A stretch of 28,410 nt of DNA from UBA4655 sp964585575. Its GTDB lineage: Bacteria; Planctomycetota; Planctomycetia; Pirellulales; UBA1268. Positions 15,815 to 23,873 of this stretch are shown here, piece by piece. How positions within the stretch are numbered: position 1 is the first letter of the stretch; every line of letters starts with the position of its first letter. The position numbers and the translations under genes were made by a program. The stretch covers positions 1-28,410 of the forward strand of contig CAZPEM010000025.1 in assembly GCA_964585575.1 (NCBI GenBank), read 5' to 3'. The notes under the pieces are model-generated. The model was not told where the DNA came from. It worked only from the letters and a program-made list of their open reading frames with translations, and did no database searches.

Positions 15815-16942
15815 TCAACGATCGCCGGGTCGGCCCAAGGACCGCTCGAGAAATTCGACGATCGGCCCGGCCGCCCGCGAATCGGCCGCGAGCGGTGACT
15901 TGGCAGCCTGCCTGTCGATCACGACGAGGCTGCTTTTCGCACCGGCTGCCCGCAGCGCCTCGTCGAACTGGCGGCTCTGCTCGATCGGCACGGCAGAGTC
16001 GCCGTCGTTGCCCTTGGCATGGATGATGAGAAAGGGGGGCGCGTGTGACGAGACGTGCGTCAGCGGGCTCGCCCGTTGGGCCGCTTCGCGGAACTCCGGC
16101 AACGGACCGCCGACGAGCAGGCTGGCGGGGGAGCCCGCGCGGTCCTGCGTGGGGCCGAGGGTGGTCAGAAGCGTTGGCGCCGAAACGACGCAGACCCCGC
16201 ACAGTCTCGGCCGCGCCGGATCGACGGCATGTTTCTCGTCGAGGCCGACGAGCGCGGCCAGGTGGCCGCCCGCCGCGGTGCCGGCGACCGCGAACCGCGA
16301 GGGGTCGAGACCCCAGGTCGCGGCGTTGGCCTGCAGGTGGTCGATCGCCTCGAGGCAGTCCTCGACCTGCGCCGGGAAGACGGCCGTGGTGGTGAGCCGA
16401 TATCCGACCGAGGCAACTGCGTAGCCTTCGTCGACGAGCCAGGTGACGGGGCAGTCGTCCTTGGATCCGTCCCTCCAGGTGGTGCCGTGAATCCAGACGA
16501 CGACGGGGAACGGCCCGGAGGCCTGTCTGGCGGGGAGGAACAGGTCGAAGCGTTGCCTCGCGTGCCCCTGCTCGACGTACGGAATGTCACGGATTCGCCG
16601 GATTCGTGGTCGGTCCGTGAAGGATTCCTCGGCCGCCGCCCCGATGGGATCCATGACACCCGCCGGGGACGCGGCCGGATCCAGCTCCGCTGAGGGGGCG
16701 AGCCTCCGCCAGCCATTGGCCGCCCGCCGGGCCCGCCGCGCGGCACGTCGGCTCATCGGCCGCTCGAACTCCGCCGGTGCGGCGGCCGAAGCTGTCACGT
16801 CGCCCGGCCGGGCCAGATCCAGCCCGGAAAGATCGCGGGGGCAATCGTCCGGCTCGGCGGCCGGGGCGACAACGACTCCAGCGAAAGCGAACACGACTGC
16901 CCCGGCGAACACGACAGCGATGACGAGAGGTTGGAATCGCAT
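15815..16942 (-). CDS. Exported alpha/beta hydrolase-like protein lacking catalytic residues
   Basis: This protein of 375 residues has the BD-FAE/carboxylesterase alpha/beta hydrolase fold. It has a signal peptide (residues 1 to about 29) and an Arg-rich linker (about 63-80), so it is predicted to act outside the cytoplasm. The fold blocks are clear: FPVVVWIHG, GYAVASVGYRLT, DPSRFAVAG and PPFLIIHA. The active site is not. The oxyanion HGGGW is HGTTW (residues 152-156), the nucleophile elbow GxSAGG is GTAAGG with Ala223 in place of Ser, and the C-terminal position that normally holds His in a GAGHG-like turn reads DRQAAKS. The frame is intact and the codons look normal, so it is better called a pseudoenzyme, perhaps a binding or structural protein, than a pseudogene. 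It precedes the sigma factor gene by 200 bp. Confidence 0.82.
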   Translation of the reverse strand: MRFQPLVIAVVFAGAVVFAFAGVVVAPAAEPDDCPRDLSGLDLARPGDVTASAAAPAEFERPMSRRAARRARRAANGWRRLAPSAELDPAASPAGVMDPIGAAAEESFTDRPRIRRIRDIPYVEQGHARQRFDLFLPARQASGPFPVVVWIHGTTWRDGSKDDCPVTWLVDEGYAVASVGYRLTTTAVFPAQVEDCLEAIDHLQANAATWGLDPSRFAVAGTAAGGHLAALVGLDEKHAVDPARPRLCGVCVVSAPTLLTTLGPTQDRAGSPASLLVGGPLPEFREAAQRASPLTHVSSHAPPFLIIHAKGNDGDSAVPIEQSRQFDEALRAAGAKSSLVVIDRQAAKSPLAADSRAAGPIVEFLERSLGRPGDR

Positions 16943-17021
16943 GAAGACACTAGCGCATGAAGACGCCGCGGAGAGCAAAGCCCTTCAACTCTACCCCACG
17001 GAAACGCGGCCCCCGGGAACG

Positions 17022-17049
17022 GGGCCGGCCCGGAGAGCCGGGCCGGCCC
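17022..17049 (-). terminator. Strong 12-bp GC hairpin, terminator-like
   Basis: The arms 17022-17033 (GGGCCGGCCCGG) and 17038-17049 are exact complements around an AGAG loop. A second small hairpin, CCCCG/CGGGG, adjoins it at about 17010-17024. It lies 46 bp beyond the stop codon of the yidB-like gene on the same strand, between that gene and the hydrolase. There is no T run after the stem on either strand, so it may be an RNA-stabilising or Rho-assisted structure rather than a classical intrinsic terminator. Confidence 0.5.
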
Positions 17050-17094
17050 ATGAACCGGAATTGCCCCGCACGGGGTCGGCGACCGGCCGGGCGT

Positions 17095-17514
17095 TCAACG
17101 GCGGGCCGGCATCTGCCCGCCCGGGGTCAGTTCGTTGATGATCTGCGGGATGTACTTGGCGAGCACCTCGGCCAGCCGGTTCCGGTCGATGTTTTTCTGT
17201 TGGGCCATGCGGTCGAGCTCCCGCTGACCGAAGACATCCTCGATCTGCCGCCGATCGACCGGCTTGTTGGCGCCGGTGCCGATCCACGACTCGACCTGCT
17301 CCCGCATCCCCTTTTCCTCGAACTGCTTGACGACGTCCGGCAGTTTCTGGGCCCCGCCGCCGCCGAAGATCTGGCCGAGGATGTCGGTGAGGTCGCCGGG
17401 CGAGGGCATGTCGGCCGGCGGTTGGGGGGCCCGTCGCTGCTGCTGTTGCTGCGGGGCCGGGGCCTGGGCGGCGCCTTCGATCATCTGCTTGAGAATCTGG
17501 CCGAGGATGTCCAT
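17095..17514 (-). CDS. YidB-like (DUF937) protein
   Basis: This is a small soluble protein of 139 residues of the YidB/DUF937 type, whose function is unknown. It starts MDILGQILKQMIEGAA and repeats that opening as LTDILGQIFGGGGAQKLPDVVKQFE about 40 residues later, separated by a Gln-rich and Pro-rich linker (PAPQQQQQRRAPQPP). The diagnostic block is QVESWIGTGANKPVDRRQIEDVFG, followed by a helical domain ending ELTPGGQMP, a common feature of the family. The ATG at 17514 is chosen because homologues begin MD.LG.I. The frame stays open further upstream, but without support. It lies 152 bp upstream of the hydrolase gene, with a strong hairpin between, and diverges from the Uma2 gene. Confidence 0.82.
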   Translation of the reverse strand: MDILGQILKQMIEGAAQAPAPQQQQQRRAPQPPADMPSPGDLTDILGQIFGGGGAQKLPDVVKQFEEKGMREQVESWIGTGANKPVDRRQIEDVFGQRELDRMAQQKNIDRNRLAEVLAKYIPQIINELTPGGQMPARR

Positions 17515-17802
17515 GGGTCGCTTTCGTGGTTCGGGGTGTGGATCCGCCAATCGCGGGCGAAGGGCCCGCAGGGTAAAAAGTCTATGGCGGGGAAGGGGCG
17601 GGCGAAAGCTACCGGTTTTGGCAGTGAAAATTCATTCCTACGGCAAGAAGATCGTCGCCACGGCCTGCTGCGATCGATGCTCGAGTCGTTCCGGCCTGGC
17701 GTCGTGGCTGTGATGAGCGACAAACGCTTGCGGGAGTACTATTGATCGAACTACGCTTTTCTGTATTCCATCCGATTTGACGTTTCTCCAAGGGCGTTGC
17801 TC

Positions 17803-18387
17803 ATGGCCACAGCCTCGTCGCCAACATCCGCCGTGAGCCGTCATCGACTGACTGTCAGTGCCTACGAACGAATGGCGGACGCCGGCATCATCGGCCCCGA
17901 AAGCCGGGTTGAACTCATCAACGGGGAGATCCTCGACATGTCACCGATCGGTAGCCTGCATGCCGCCGTGGTGAGCCGCTTGGCAAGGGATTTCATCGTC
18001 GCGGCGGGTGATGCCGCGATCGTGAGGGTGCAGGATCCCCTACGACTCGATGATTTCAACGAGCCGGAGCCCGATCTGGCCATTCTGTCGCCGCGTGAGG
18101 ATTTCTACGCGTCCGGCCATCCGGGGCCTCGCAACACGCTGCTCGTGGTGGAAGTCGCCGATACGAGCCTGGATTACGACATGACGACGAAGGCCTCACT
18201 CTACGCGGCGGCTGGCATCAACGAGTATTGGGTTCTCGATCTGTCGAGCCGGAGTGTCGCAGTCTTGAGTGACCCTCGCGATGGCACCTACGAGACCCGG
18301 CGGACACACCGCGCCGACGAGCCACTTCAGCCAGCCGGTCTGCCGGGGTGCCTGGTCGACCCGCTGGCCATGCTTCGCCGCCCTTGA
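17803..18387 (+). CDS. Uma2-family PD-(D/E)XK nuclease-like protein
   Basis: This protein of 194 residues belongs to the Uma2 (DUF820) family of restriction-endonuclease-fold proteins, which are common and multicopy in cyanobacteria and planctomycetes; their biological role is not settled. The fold markers are ELINGEILDMSPIGSLHA (first catalytic Glu), EPDLAIL (catalytic Asp), VVEVADTSLDYDMTTKASLYAAAG (Glu and Lys of the active site) and EYWVLDL. All core acidic residues are present. The ATG at 17803 has AAGGG eight bases upstream; a TTG two codons earlier (17797) is the alternative. It stands alone, without a methylase or antitoxin neighbour, and converges on the DUF1559 genes with 88 bp between. 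Confidence 0.88.
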   Translation: MATASSPTSAVSRHRLTVSAYERMADAGIIGPESRVELINGEILDMSPIGSLHAAVVSRLARDFIVAAGDAAIVRVQDPLRLDDFNEPEPDLAILSPREDFYASGHPGPRNTLLVVEVADTSLDYDMTTKASLYAAAGINEYWVLDLSSRSVAVLSDPRDGTYETRRTHRADEPLQPAGLPGCLVDPLAMLRRP

Positions 18388-18475
18388 ATTCGCAGGCAAC
18401 AAGCCGAAAGTCCGGCCACAAGCCTGCACCGGCCTGGCAATCGGCCCGCCCGATTCAAACCGCTGGCGCGTGAAT

Positions 18476-19630
18476 TCAGTCGAGCGAATCGAGTGAAACC
18501 GACTCGCCGCCGGCCCGGGTGGCGAGCTGGCCGAGGATTTGGACCGACGCGGTTTCCCCCACGAACCGCACGGCGCCATCTGCCATGGCGATGTTCGCCC
18601 CGCCGGTGTGGAACGCGTAGATGAGCCAGCCCGACTCGTTGGAGCCGTTCACGCGAAAGAGTTCCGGTGGAATCGGGCCGGTCAAAGTGCTCGTGCCAGC
18701 CGGACACCATGCGTCTTTCTTTTCGCCAAAGCCGTGGGGGTTGTCGTTCGTCGCCCAGGCGCCCCCCTGTGCCCTCGCGCAGGAGGTGTTTCCCGAGTTG
18801 TTGTCCGCGTTCGCCGGGGTCCGCTGCCCGGCCCGCCACACGTCCTCGCGACCGGCACATTCCGCAAGCAGGATCGTCTTCGAGAGACCGTCGGTGATCT
18901 TCGCGAGCGTGCTGCGGGGACGGTTGACGGCTGAGTTCACCTTGGAATTCACGCACCCGCTCCACTGCTCGGTCGCTCCCGGCAGCACCGCCGCAGGCCA
19001 GTCGGGAAGCGCCGCCAACGTCTTGAAATTCGTGCCAGTCCCGGCCACCAAGAAGTAGTCGCCGCAGGCGCCGGTCTTCCGCGGCTTGGAAGCGGAGGAC
19101 TCGATTTTGTCCTGGATTCGATTGGGAAAGGGGGACGACGGGCACTGCATGATCGGAAATTGGGTGCGCACCAGGTTCCGGTTGCCTGTGACAGGAGTAT
19201 CGAGAACGCCTGCGGTGCCTCCGGGGGGCACGGTATTGTCCTCGTTGACCCACCAGTTTTTTGACAGAGCGTAGGCACTCATGATCGCCGTCTCCTCGAG
19301 GTAGGGCAGCACGTCGGCCGCCCAACTCCGGAAAGCCATGCCTGTCTCGCAGCCGGCTGCCTCGGGTGTGATGCTGTCGGAACCGTACCGACGCATCAGC
19401 GGCGGCAGCATCTTCTTGGCGCTCTCGTAATTGTGGAAGGCGAGCGGAAGCTGCCTCAGGTTGCTGGAGCACGCCGTCCGCCGTGCCGATTCCCTCGCGC
19501 TCTGCACGGCCGGCAACAGCAGGCCAATGAGCGTGCCGATGATCGCGATCACGACCAAAAGCTCCACGAGGGTGAAGCCGGTCGGCCGTCGGCGGTCGGA
19601 CGGGAGGGCGGGGAGTTTGTTGCGGATCAT
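18476..19630 (-). CDS. DUF1559 protein with prepilin-type N-terminus, copy 1
   Basis: This is a pseudopilin-like protein of 384 residues of the DUF1559 family, which is hugely expanded in planctomycetes. The N-terminus has the type IV prepilin cleavage site, [19 protein letters not shown], where the peptidase cuts after Gly and methylates the Phe; the hydrophobic helix then anchors the protein in the membrane or fibre. The C-terminal tail has the HX9DG motif ([13 protein letters not shown]). Several Cys residues in the middle suggest an exported, disulfide-bearing domain. The ATG at 19630 is 5 bp after the stop of the upstream paralogue, so the two are one transcript. Its function is unknown; surface or fibre structure is inferred. 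Confidence 0.9.
   Translation of the reverse strand: MIRNKLPALPSDRRRPTGFTLVELLVVIAIIGTLIGLLLPAVQSARESARRTACSSNLRQLPLAFHNYESAKKMLPPLMRRYGSDSITPEAAGCETGMAFRSWAADVLPYLEETAIMSAYALSKNWWVNEDNTVPPGGTAGVLDTPVTGNRNLVRTQFPIMQCPSSPFPNRIQDKIESSASKPRKTGACGDYFLVAGTGTNFKTLAALPDWPAAVLPGATEQWSGCVNSKVNSAVNRPRSTLAKITDGLSKTILLAECAGREDVWRAGQRTPANADNNSGNTSCARAQGGAWATNDNPHGFGEKKDAWCPAGTSTLTGPIPPELFRVNGSNESGWLIYAFHTGGANIAMADGAVRFVGETASVQILGQLATRAGGESVSLDSLD
19502..19580. repeat. 79-bp DNA repeat in DUF1559 copy 1 (pilin-signal region)
   Basis: This segment, encoding the prepilin helix and cleavage site, matches 20524-20602 with only 4 mismatches over 79 bp, without gaps. The remainder of the two genes is far more diverged. 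Such a conserved patch can serve as a site for recombination or gene conversion between paralogues. Confidence 0.75.
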
Positions 19631-19635
19631 GGGAA

Positions 19636-20667
19636 TCACGGCACCGAGACGGCTTCCCCGCCCGCACGGGTTGCCAAGGCCCGAAAGGTGTTCAGGTCGA
19701 CGTCGTCGGCGATCGTTCGGACCGAGCAATCCACATTGAGAAAGTTGCATCCACCGGAATGCGGCGAAAAAAAACCGCTCGGGCTGTTGGTCGGCACGTT
19801 CGGTGCACTGCTACGGATGTGGCAGGTCGTCTGCACGTTCGCCGGTCGATAGTTCTGCGACCGGTGGGAGTAGCCCAACTGCTGCCACCAGCCCTCCGCA
19901 TGCACGACTTCACCGCGAGTGATGCTGCCCAGCCACGTCGCCTCTGCCATGCGACTCATTCGTTCCCCGATGCAGACGGTTTTCGATGTACCGTCCGTGA
20001 CTTGGCCGATGCGTATCCGGCTGTTGCGGAAGAACATCCCGTCAAAAGCGCCGTTATGCTCATGGTCCGACGTGCCGAGCACTCCTGCGTAGGAAGAGAC
20101 AGGAGCTTTCGTGAGTACGGTTCCGTCGCCGGACAGGGTCGTGGCAGAGCTCGATTCCCCGTAATCCAAGACGTCGATCAGCCGCGGGCCCGTGTCGCTC
20201 GGGCAGATGTAGAGCTTCACAACCGCGGCCTCGGAGCGGGCCACGTCGTTGTTGCCGTCCATGATCGGCAAAGACAGATTGAGGCGGTCGGCGACAGCGT
20301 TCTCTTCGATGTATGGCAGGATGAACGCGAAGAAACTCCAGCCCGGCTCGAAAAAGCTTGGCGTCGTCGTGGTCAAGGTGCGCCAGTTGATGTTGCCGGG
20401 CGCACTTTGTGCCGTGAACGCAGACGGAAAATATCCGCGTGCCGTGTGGAAACCGTGAAGTGCCACGCCTGTCTGTTTGAGGTTGTTCATGCAGTGGGTT
20501 CGCCTCGCCGCCTCGCGGGCTCCCTGCACGGCGGGCAACAGCAGGCCGATGAGCGTGCCGATGACCGCGATCACGACCAGAAGCTCCACGAGGGTGAAGC
20601 CGCGGGGCGGTTGCCGCGATCGCAGCAGCCATCGGTTCATGCGGCGGTTCGGGCGACGGTGATGCAT
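19636..20667 (-). CDS. DUF1559 protein with prepilin-type N-terminus, copy 2
   Basis: This is the upstream member of the tandem pair, 343 residues. It shares the prepilin signal ([19 protein letters not shown]) and following [13 protein letters not shown] block with copy 1, but the rest diverges strongly. The terminal motif is altered: the position equivalent to HX9DG reads [12 protein letters not shown], so the Gly after Asp is Cys. The central domain has [29 protein letters not shown], typical of the family. Two starts are possible, 20667 and the internal ATG at 20640; the longer adds nine basic residues. It lies 165 bp downstream of the stop of the sigma-54 activator gene on the same strand, with palindromes in the gap. 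Confidence 0.9.
   Translation of the reverse strand: MHHRRPNRRMNRWLLRSRQPPRGFTLVELLVVIAVIGTLIGLLLPAVQGAREAARRTHCMNNLKQTGVALHGFHTARGYFPSAFTAQSAPGNINWRTLTTTTPSFFEPGWSFFAFILPYIEENAVADRLNLSLPIMDGNNDVARSEAAVVKLYICPSDTGPRLIDVLDYGESSSATTLSGDGTVLTKAPVSSYAGVLGTSDHEHNGAFDGMFFRNSRIRIGQVTDGTSKTVCIGERMSRMAEATWLGSITRGEVVHAEGWWQQLGYSHRSQNYRPANVQTTCHIRSSAPNVPTNSPSGFFSPHSGGCNFLNVDCSVRTIADDVDLNTFRALATRAGGEAVSVP
20524..20602. repeat. 79-bp DNA repeat in DUF1559 copy 2 (pilin-signal region)
   Basis: This is the partner of 19502-19580, in direct orientation about 1.0 kb away. Recombination between the two would delete one gene's body and leave a single hybrid DUF1559 gene in frame, because both copies encode the same reading frame of the pilin signal. 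Confidence 0.75.
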
Positions 20668-20805
20668 GACCTCTGACGGAAAGCAAAAGCCATGCCGGCT
20701 GGCTGAAAGCAGCCCGTCGCGGCGACTCTGCCTGATGTGTCAGGACTTCTCGTCGGCCCTGTCGGTCCGGAACCCGCATTCAGCCGACCCCGTCGGCGAG
20801 CCGTT

Positions 20806-20842
20806 CACCGCGCGCGGTGGATGGTTCGCCGGCTAGCCGGCG
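20806..20842. terminator. Two perfect palindromes at the end of the activator gene
   Basis: CGCCGGCTAGCCGGCG (20827-20842) is a 16-bp perfect palindrome that includes the stop codon of the sigma-54 activator. CACCGCGCGCGGTG (20806-20819) is a second, 14-bp one just beyond it. As RNA each would form a short GC hairpin. No T run follows, so termination is possible but unproven; the second could instead be a protein-binding site upstream of the DUF1559 pair. Confidence 0.4.
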
Positions 20843-22251
20843 TTCGAGGCCTCATCGTCGGCGAGCTTGCTCCGCAGCGTCGCCCGGTCGATGCCGAGCA
20901 GCCTCGCGGCCGCTGTCCGGTTGCCGGAGGAGTTTCGCATCGCCTCGCGGACAAGCAGCCGTTCGACGCGATCGACGAGACGGTCGCGAAGGTCGGCAGC
21001 ATGGTCCGGGTCGCCGGAAGCTGCCGCGAACCATTCGCTCACGGCCCGATCGAGGAGCCCAACGGCGGCATCGCCAGCCGAAGCTCCCTCGGATGTCGTC
21101 GTCGCACCGGCGCATTCGCTCATGGCGGGCAGGTGCTCCGGCCGCAGGGGGCCTCCCCGGGCCATCACGGCCGCATAATTGATCGCATGCCGCAGCTCGC
21201 GGACGTTGCCAGGCCAAGGCCGCCGTCGCAGGCAATCGATGAAGTCGGCTCCCGCGGCGGCCGGATCGATCCCATTCCCCGCCAGAAAGGCCGCGACGAG
21301 CAGGGGCAGGTCGTCGAGCCGGTCGGCGAGCGGGGGCATCTCGAGCGGGAACGCCCGCAGCCGGTGATAGAGATCGACCCTGAAATCGCCCGCCGCGCCC
21401 GCCGCCGAGAGGTCGCGGTTGGTCGCCGCCACGACGCGGACGTCGACCCGCTTCGGCGACGTCGCGCCCACCGGCCAGATCTCGCCGGTTTCGATCGCCC
21501 GCAGGAGCTTCGCCTGCACCTCGGGAGAAGCCTCGGCGATCTCGTCGAGGAAGATCGTTCCGCCATCGGCCAGCTCGAAAAGCCCCTTGCGGTCGGAGGT
21601 GGCGCCGGTGAATCCGCCGCGGACGTGACCGAAGAGCTCGCTCTCGCTCACGGACGGCGATATCGCCGCGAGGTTCACCGTCACGATTTGGCGGTCGCGG
21701 CGGCGCGAGTGGGCGTGGATCGCGCGGGCGGCGAGCTCCTTGCCCGTGCCCGTCTGCCCCGTGATGAGCACGGGGAGCTCCGTCGGGGCGGCGATCGCGA
21801 TCTGCTTGAAGACCGCCTGCATCGGCGGGGAACCGCCCACGAACTCGTCGGCAGGTCGCGCAGGCTGCACGACGTCCCGGGGTTCGTGCGAGTGCCGTTC
21901 GACCGCCCGCTGCGTCACCTGCGACACGCGATCGAGGTCGAACGGCTTCACGAGGTAGTCGAAGGCGCCCGCGTCGACCGCCCGCACCGCGGTGTCGAGA
22001 TCGCCGAAGGCGGTCATCACGATGATCGCGGCGCCGGGAGCGAGTCCGCGAAGCGCCGGCATCGCCGAGATCCCGTCCGTTCCCGGCAGCCGGACGTCGA
22101 GCAGGATCGCGTCGGGCACGAACCTCCCGCACGTCTCGAGGGCCGAGTCGACGGTCGCGGCCACCTCGACGGCATGCCCCTGCTCGCCGAGCAGCTCGCG
22201 GAGGCTCCAGCCGATCGACGGCTCGTCGTCGACGATGAGGATGCGGCTCAT
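20833..22251 (-). CDS. NtrC-family sigma-54-dependent response regulator
   Basis: This is a cytosolic response regulator of 472 residues with receiver, AAA+ and Fis-type DNA-binding domains. The receiver holds the acidic pair in VDDEP and phosphoacceptor Asp52 (ILLDVRLPG), with Lys102 in VKPFD. The AAA+ domain has Walker A GQTGTGKE (residues 165-172) and Walker B TIFLDE (232-237). The sigma-54 contact loop reads GGFTGA (212-217) where GAFTGA is usual. The C-terminus has the Fis helix-turn-helix NRTAAARLLGIDRATLRSKL. On phosphorylation by the upstream kinase it should open sigma-54 promoters. Its start overlaps the kinase stop by 4 bp. Targets are unknown; the DUF1559 genes just downstream on the same strand are one guess. 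Confidence 0.93.
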   Translation of the reverse strand: MSRILIVDDEPSIGWSLRELLGEQGHAVEVAATVDSALETCGRFVPDAILLDVRLPGTDGISAMPALRGLAPGAAIIVMTAFGDLDTAVRAVDAGAFDYLVKPFDLDRVSQVTQRAVERHSHEPRDVVQPARPADEFVGGSPPMQAVFKQIAIAAPTELPVLITGQTGTGKELAARAIHAHSRRRDRQIVTVNLAAISPSVSESELFGHVRGGFTGATSDRKGLFELADGGTIFLDEIAEASPEVQAKLLRAIETGEIWPVGATSPKRVDVRVVAATNRDLSAAGAAGDFRVDLYHRLRAFPLEMPPLADRLDDLPLLVAAFLAGNGIDPAAAGADFIDCLRRRPWPGNVRELRHAINYAAVMARGGPLRPEHLPAMSECAGATTTSEGASAGDAAVGLLDRAVSEWFAAASGDPDHAADLRDRLVDRVERLLVREAMRNSSGNRTAAARLLGIDRATLRSKLADDEASNAG

Positions 22252-23669
22252 GCGCGGTCGCGCTCCAGGGCTTCCGATCCATCCAGTGTGGTCTGCGGCA
22301 GCCGCATTTCAAACACGGTCATGCCGTCTTCTCGCCGCCATTCGAGCGATCCCCCGTGCATGCCGGCGACCGCGTCGGCCACGGCGAGCCCGAGGCCGAC
22401 GCCCTCCGGTTTTCCGGTCACGAACGGCTCCCGGATCGAGTCGCGGATCGAATCGGGCGGCCCCGGGCCCGAATCGCTCACCGCCAGATTGATGCCATCC
22501 GGCGACCGCGTCGCCGACAGCCGCACGACGCCTCCCGCCCCCGCCGCGTCGATACCGTTGAGGGCGAGATTGAGAACCGCCGACCGGACCGCCTTGGGGC
22601 GACCGAGAATGGATGCGTCGGGAGAGGGGGAGGTTTCGAGCCTCACCCCGGCATGGTCGCACCGCGGCCCGAGCAGTCGGCGGACCTCCTCCAGAAGGGC
22701 GTCGATCCGCACCAGCTCCGGCTCCTCGTCGGCAGGTTTTCCCAGGGCGAGCAGGCCGTTGACCTCCTCCTCGAGAATCTCGAGCTGCCTGCGGGCGACC
22801 GCCAGGCTCTCGTCCCCTTGCGCCGCGTTGCCAGGGCAACGGCGGCGGTGCAGATCGATCGCGAGGATCGCTCCGGTGACCGCATTGCGCAGTTCGTGGG
22901 CGAATCCCGACGCCACCTGGCCGAGGAGCCGCTGCCGTTCGCCGGCCGCGAGCGAGGCCTCGAGCCTTTCAAGCTTCGTGCTCATCCCGTTGACGCCCGC
23001 GACGAGCCTCTTGATCTCATCCGGCTGCGTTTCGTCGACCGGCATCGTGTGCCCGAACTCGCCCCGGGAGATCCGCCCGACGTGGCGGTCGATCTCGCCG
23101 AGCGACGCGGCGAGCCGGCGTGCTGTGAACACGCCGAGCGGCACGAGCAGGCCGAGCGTCGCGGCGGCCATCAGGAAGAAGGGCCACGCGATCGCGAACG
23201 CCCCGGCGATCGGCCGTCTCGGGGCGAGCACGACGAGCGTGGATGGCCTTGTGTCGGGGAGACGGACCTCCCCGAGGCGATAGCTTCGGCCTCCGAGCGT
23301 CGCTTCCCCGGTCACGAGTCCGCGCCGGATCGACCGGTCGTCGAGGGCGGACTCCGGCAGCGTCGAGAACCCTGCCCGGCCTCGAGCGGCATCCCACACG
23401 ACGAACTCGTCGCCGGTTCTCTGCTGCAGCGCCCTCAGCACCGGCAGCGTCGGGGCCGCCTTCGAGTGGCGGAGAACGGCCGCGATCTGGCTTTCCCGCT
23501 CGCGGGCCGAAGCGTTCGCCCTGGAGGCCGACAGCCAGGCCGCGAAGGCCACGTTGGCCGCAACCGCGAGCGTCATGAGCGCCACGGTCGGAGCAATCAG
23601 GCGTCCGGCGAGTGTTTCAGCTCGAAAGAACCGGGGCCGAACGGCGGCGTGCCGGGAGGAATTCCGCAT
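22248..23669 (-). CDS. Membrane sensor histidine kinase (NtrB-like partner)
   Basis: This is a sensor kinase of 473 residues. Two membrane helices (about residues 24-46 and 156-182) enclose an extracytoplasmic sensor loop of about 110 residues with no family that I recognise. A HAMP-like linker follows, then the dimerisation domain with the H-box GFAHELRNAVTG (phospho-acceptor His258), the N-box LNLALNGIDA, G1 VSDSGPGPP and G2 GVGLGLAV. The core is complete, so it should be active. The ATG at 23669 has AAGG five bases upstream; the open frame beyond it overlaps the divergent promoter region and is not coding. Its stop overlaps the regulator start (ATGA), so the two form a two-component system. 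The signal is unknown. Confidence 0.92.
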   Translation of the reverse strand: MRNSSRHAAVRPRFFRAETLAGRLIAPTVALMTLAVAANVAFAAWLSASRANASARERESQIAAVLRHSKAAPTLPVLRALQQRTGDEFVVWDAARGRAGFSTLPESALDDRSIRRGLVTGEATLGGRSYRLGEVRLPDTRPSTLVVLAPRRPIAGAFAIAWPFFLMAAATLGLLVPLGVFTARRLAASLGEIDRHVGRISRGEFGHTMPVDETQPDEIKRLVAGVNGMSTKLERLEASLAAGERQRLLGQVASGFAHELRNAVTGAILAIDLHRRRCPGNAAQGDESLAVARRQLEILEEEVNGLLALGKPADEEPELVRIDALLEEVRRLLGPRCDHAGVRLETSPSPDASILGRPKAVRSAVLNLALNGIDAAGAGGVVRLSATRSPDGINLAVSDSGPGPPDSIRDSIREPFVTGKPEGVGLGLAVADAVAGMHGGSLEWRREDGMTVFEMRLPQTTLDGSEALERDRA

Positions 23670-23801
23670 GGCGGCCTTCAGAATCGCATGCCGGCGGCGA
23701 GGTCGCCAGTGCCGGTGGATCGCCGTGGGGTTGGGAAAACAACGATTTTTCCGGTGAAAAGGACGGCATCGGCGCGCGTAAAGATAGGGAGCTTGAAGTG
23801 C

Positions 23802-23830
23802 TTGGAGAAGATGCGTTGCTTGGGTAGTAT
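23802..23830 (+). promoter_or_regulatory. Candidate sigma-70 promoter of the desaturase gene
   Basis: TTGGAG (23802-23807) and TAGTAT (23825-23830) are separated by 17 bases, the ideal spacer, and lie in a T-rich patch unusual for this GC-rich genome. The transcript would begin about 35 bp before the desaturase start codon. No other site was tested. Confidence 0.45.
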
Positions 23831-23873
23831 TTTTTGGCGATCTGATTTTCCCCTCATCAGCGGGAGCGAATCG

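Noticed and set aside
17803..18387. Uma2 nuclease as part of a restriction or toxin-antitoxin system
   Set aside because: No methyltransferase, specificity subunit or antitoxin-like gene lies beside it, and the family is commonly found alone.
22356..23873. An upstream in-frame extension of the desaturase
   Set aside because: It runs antisense through the histidine kinase and has no desaturase sequence. The ATG at 23874 has a good ribosome site and is the family start.
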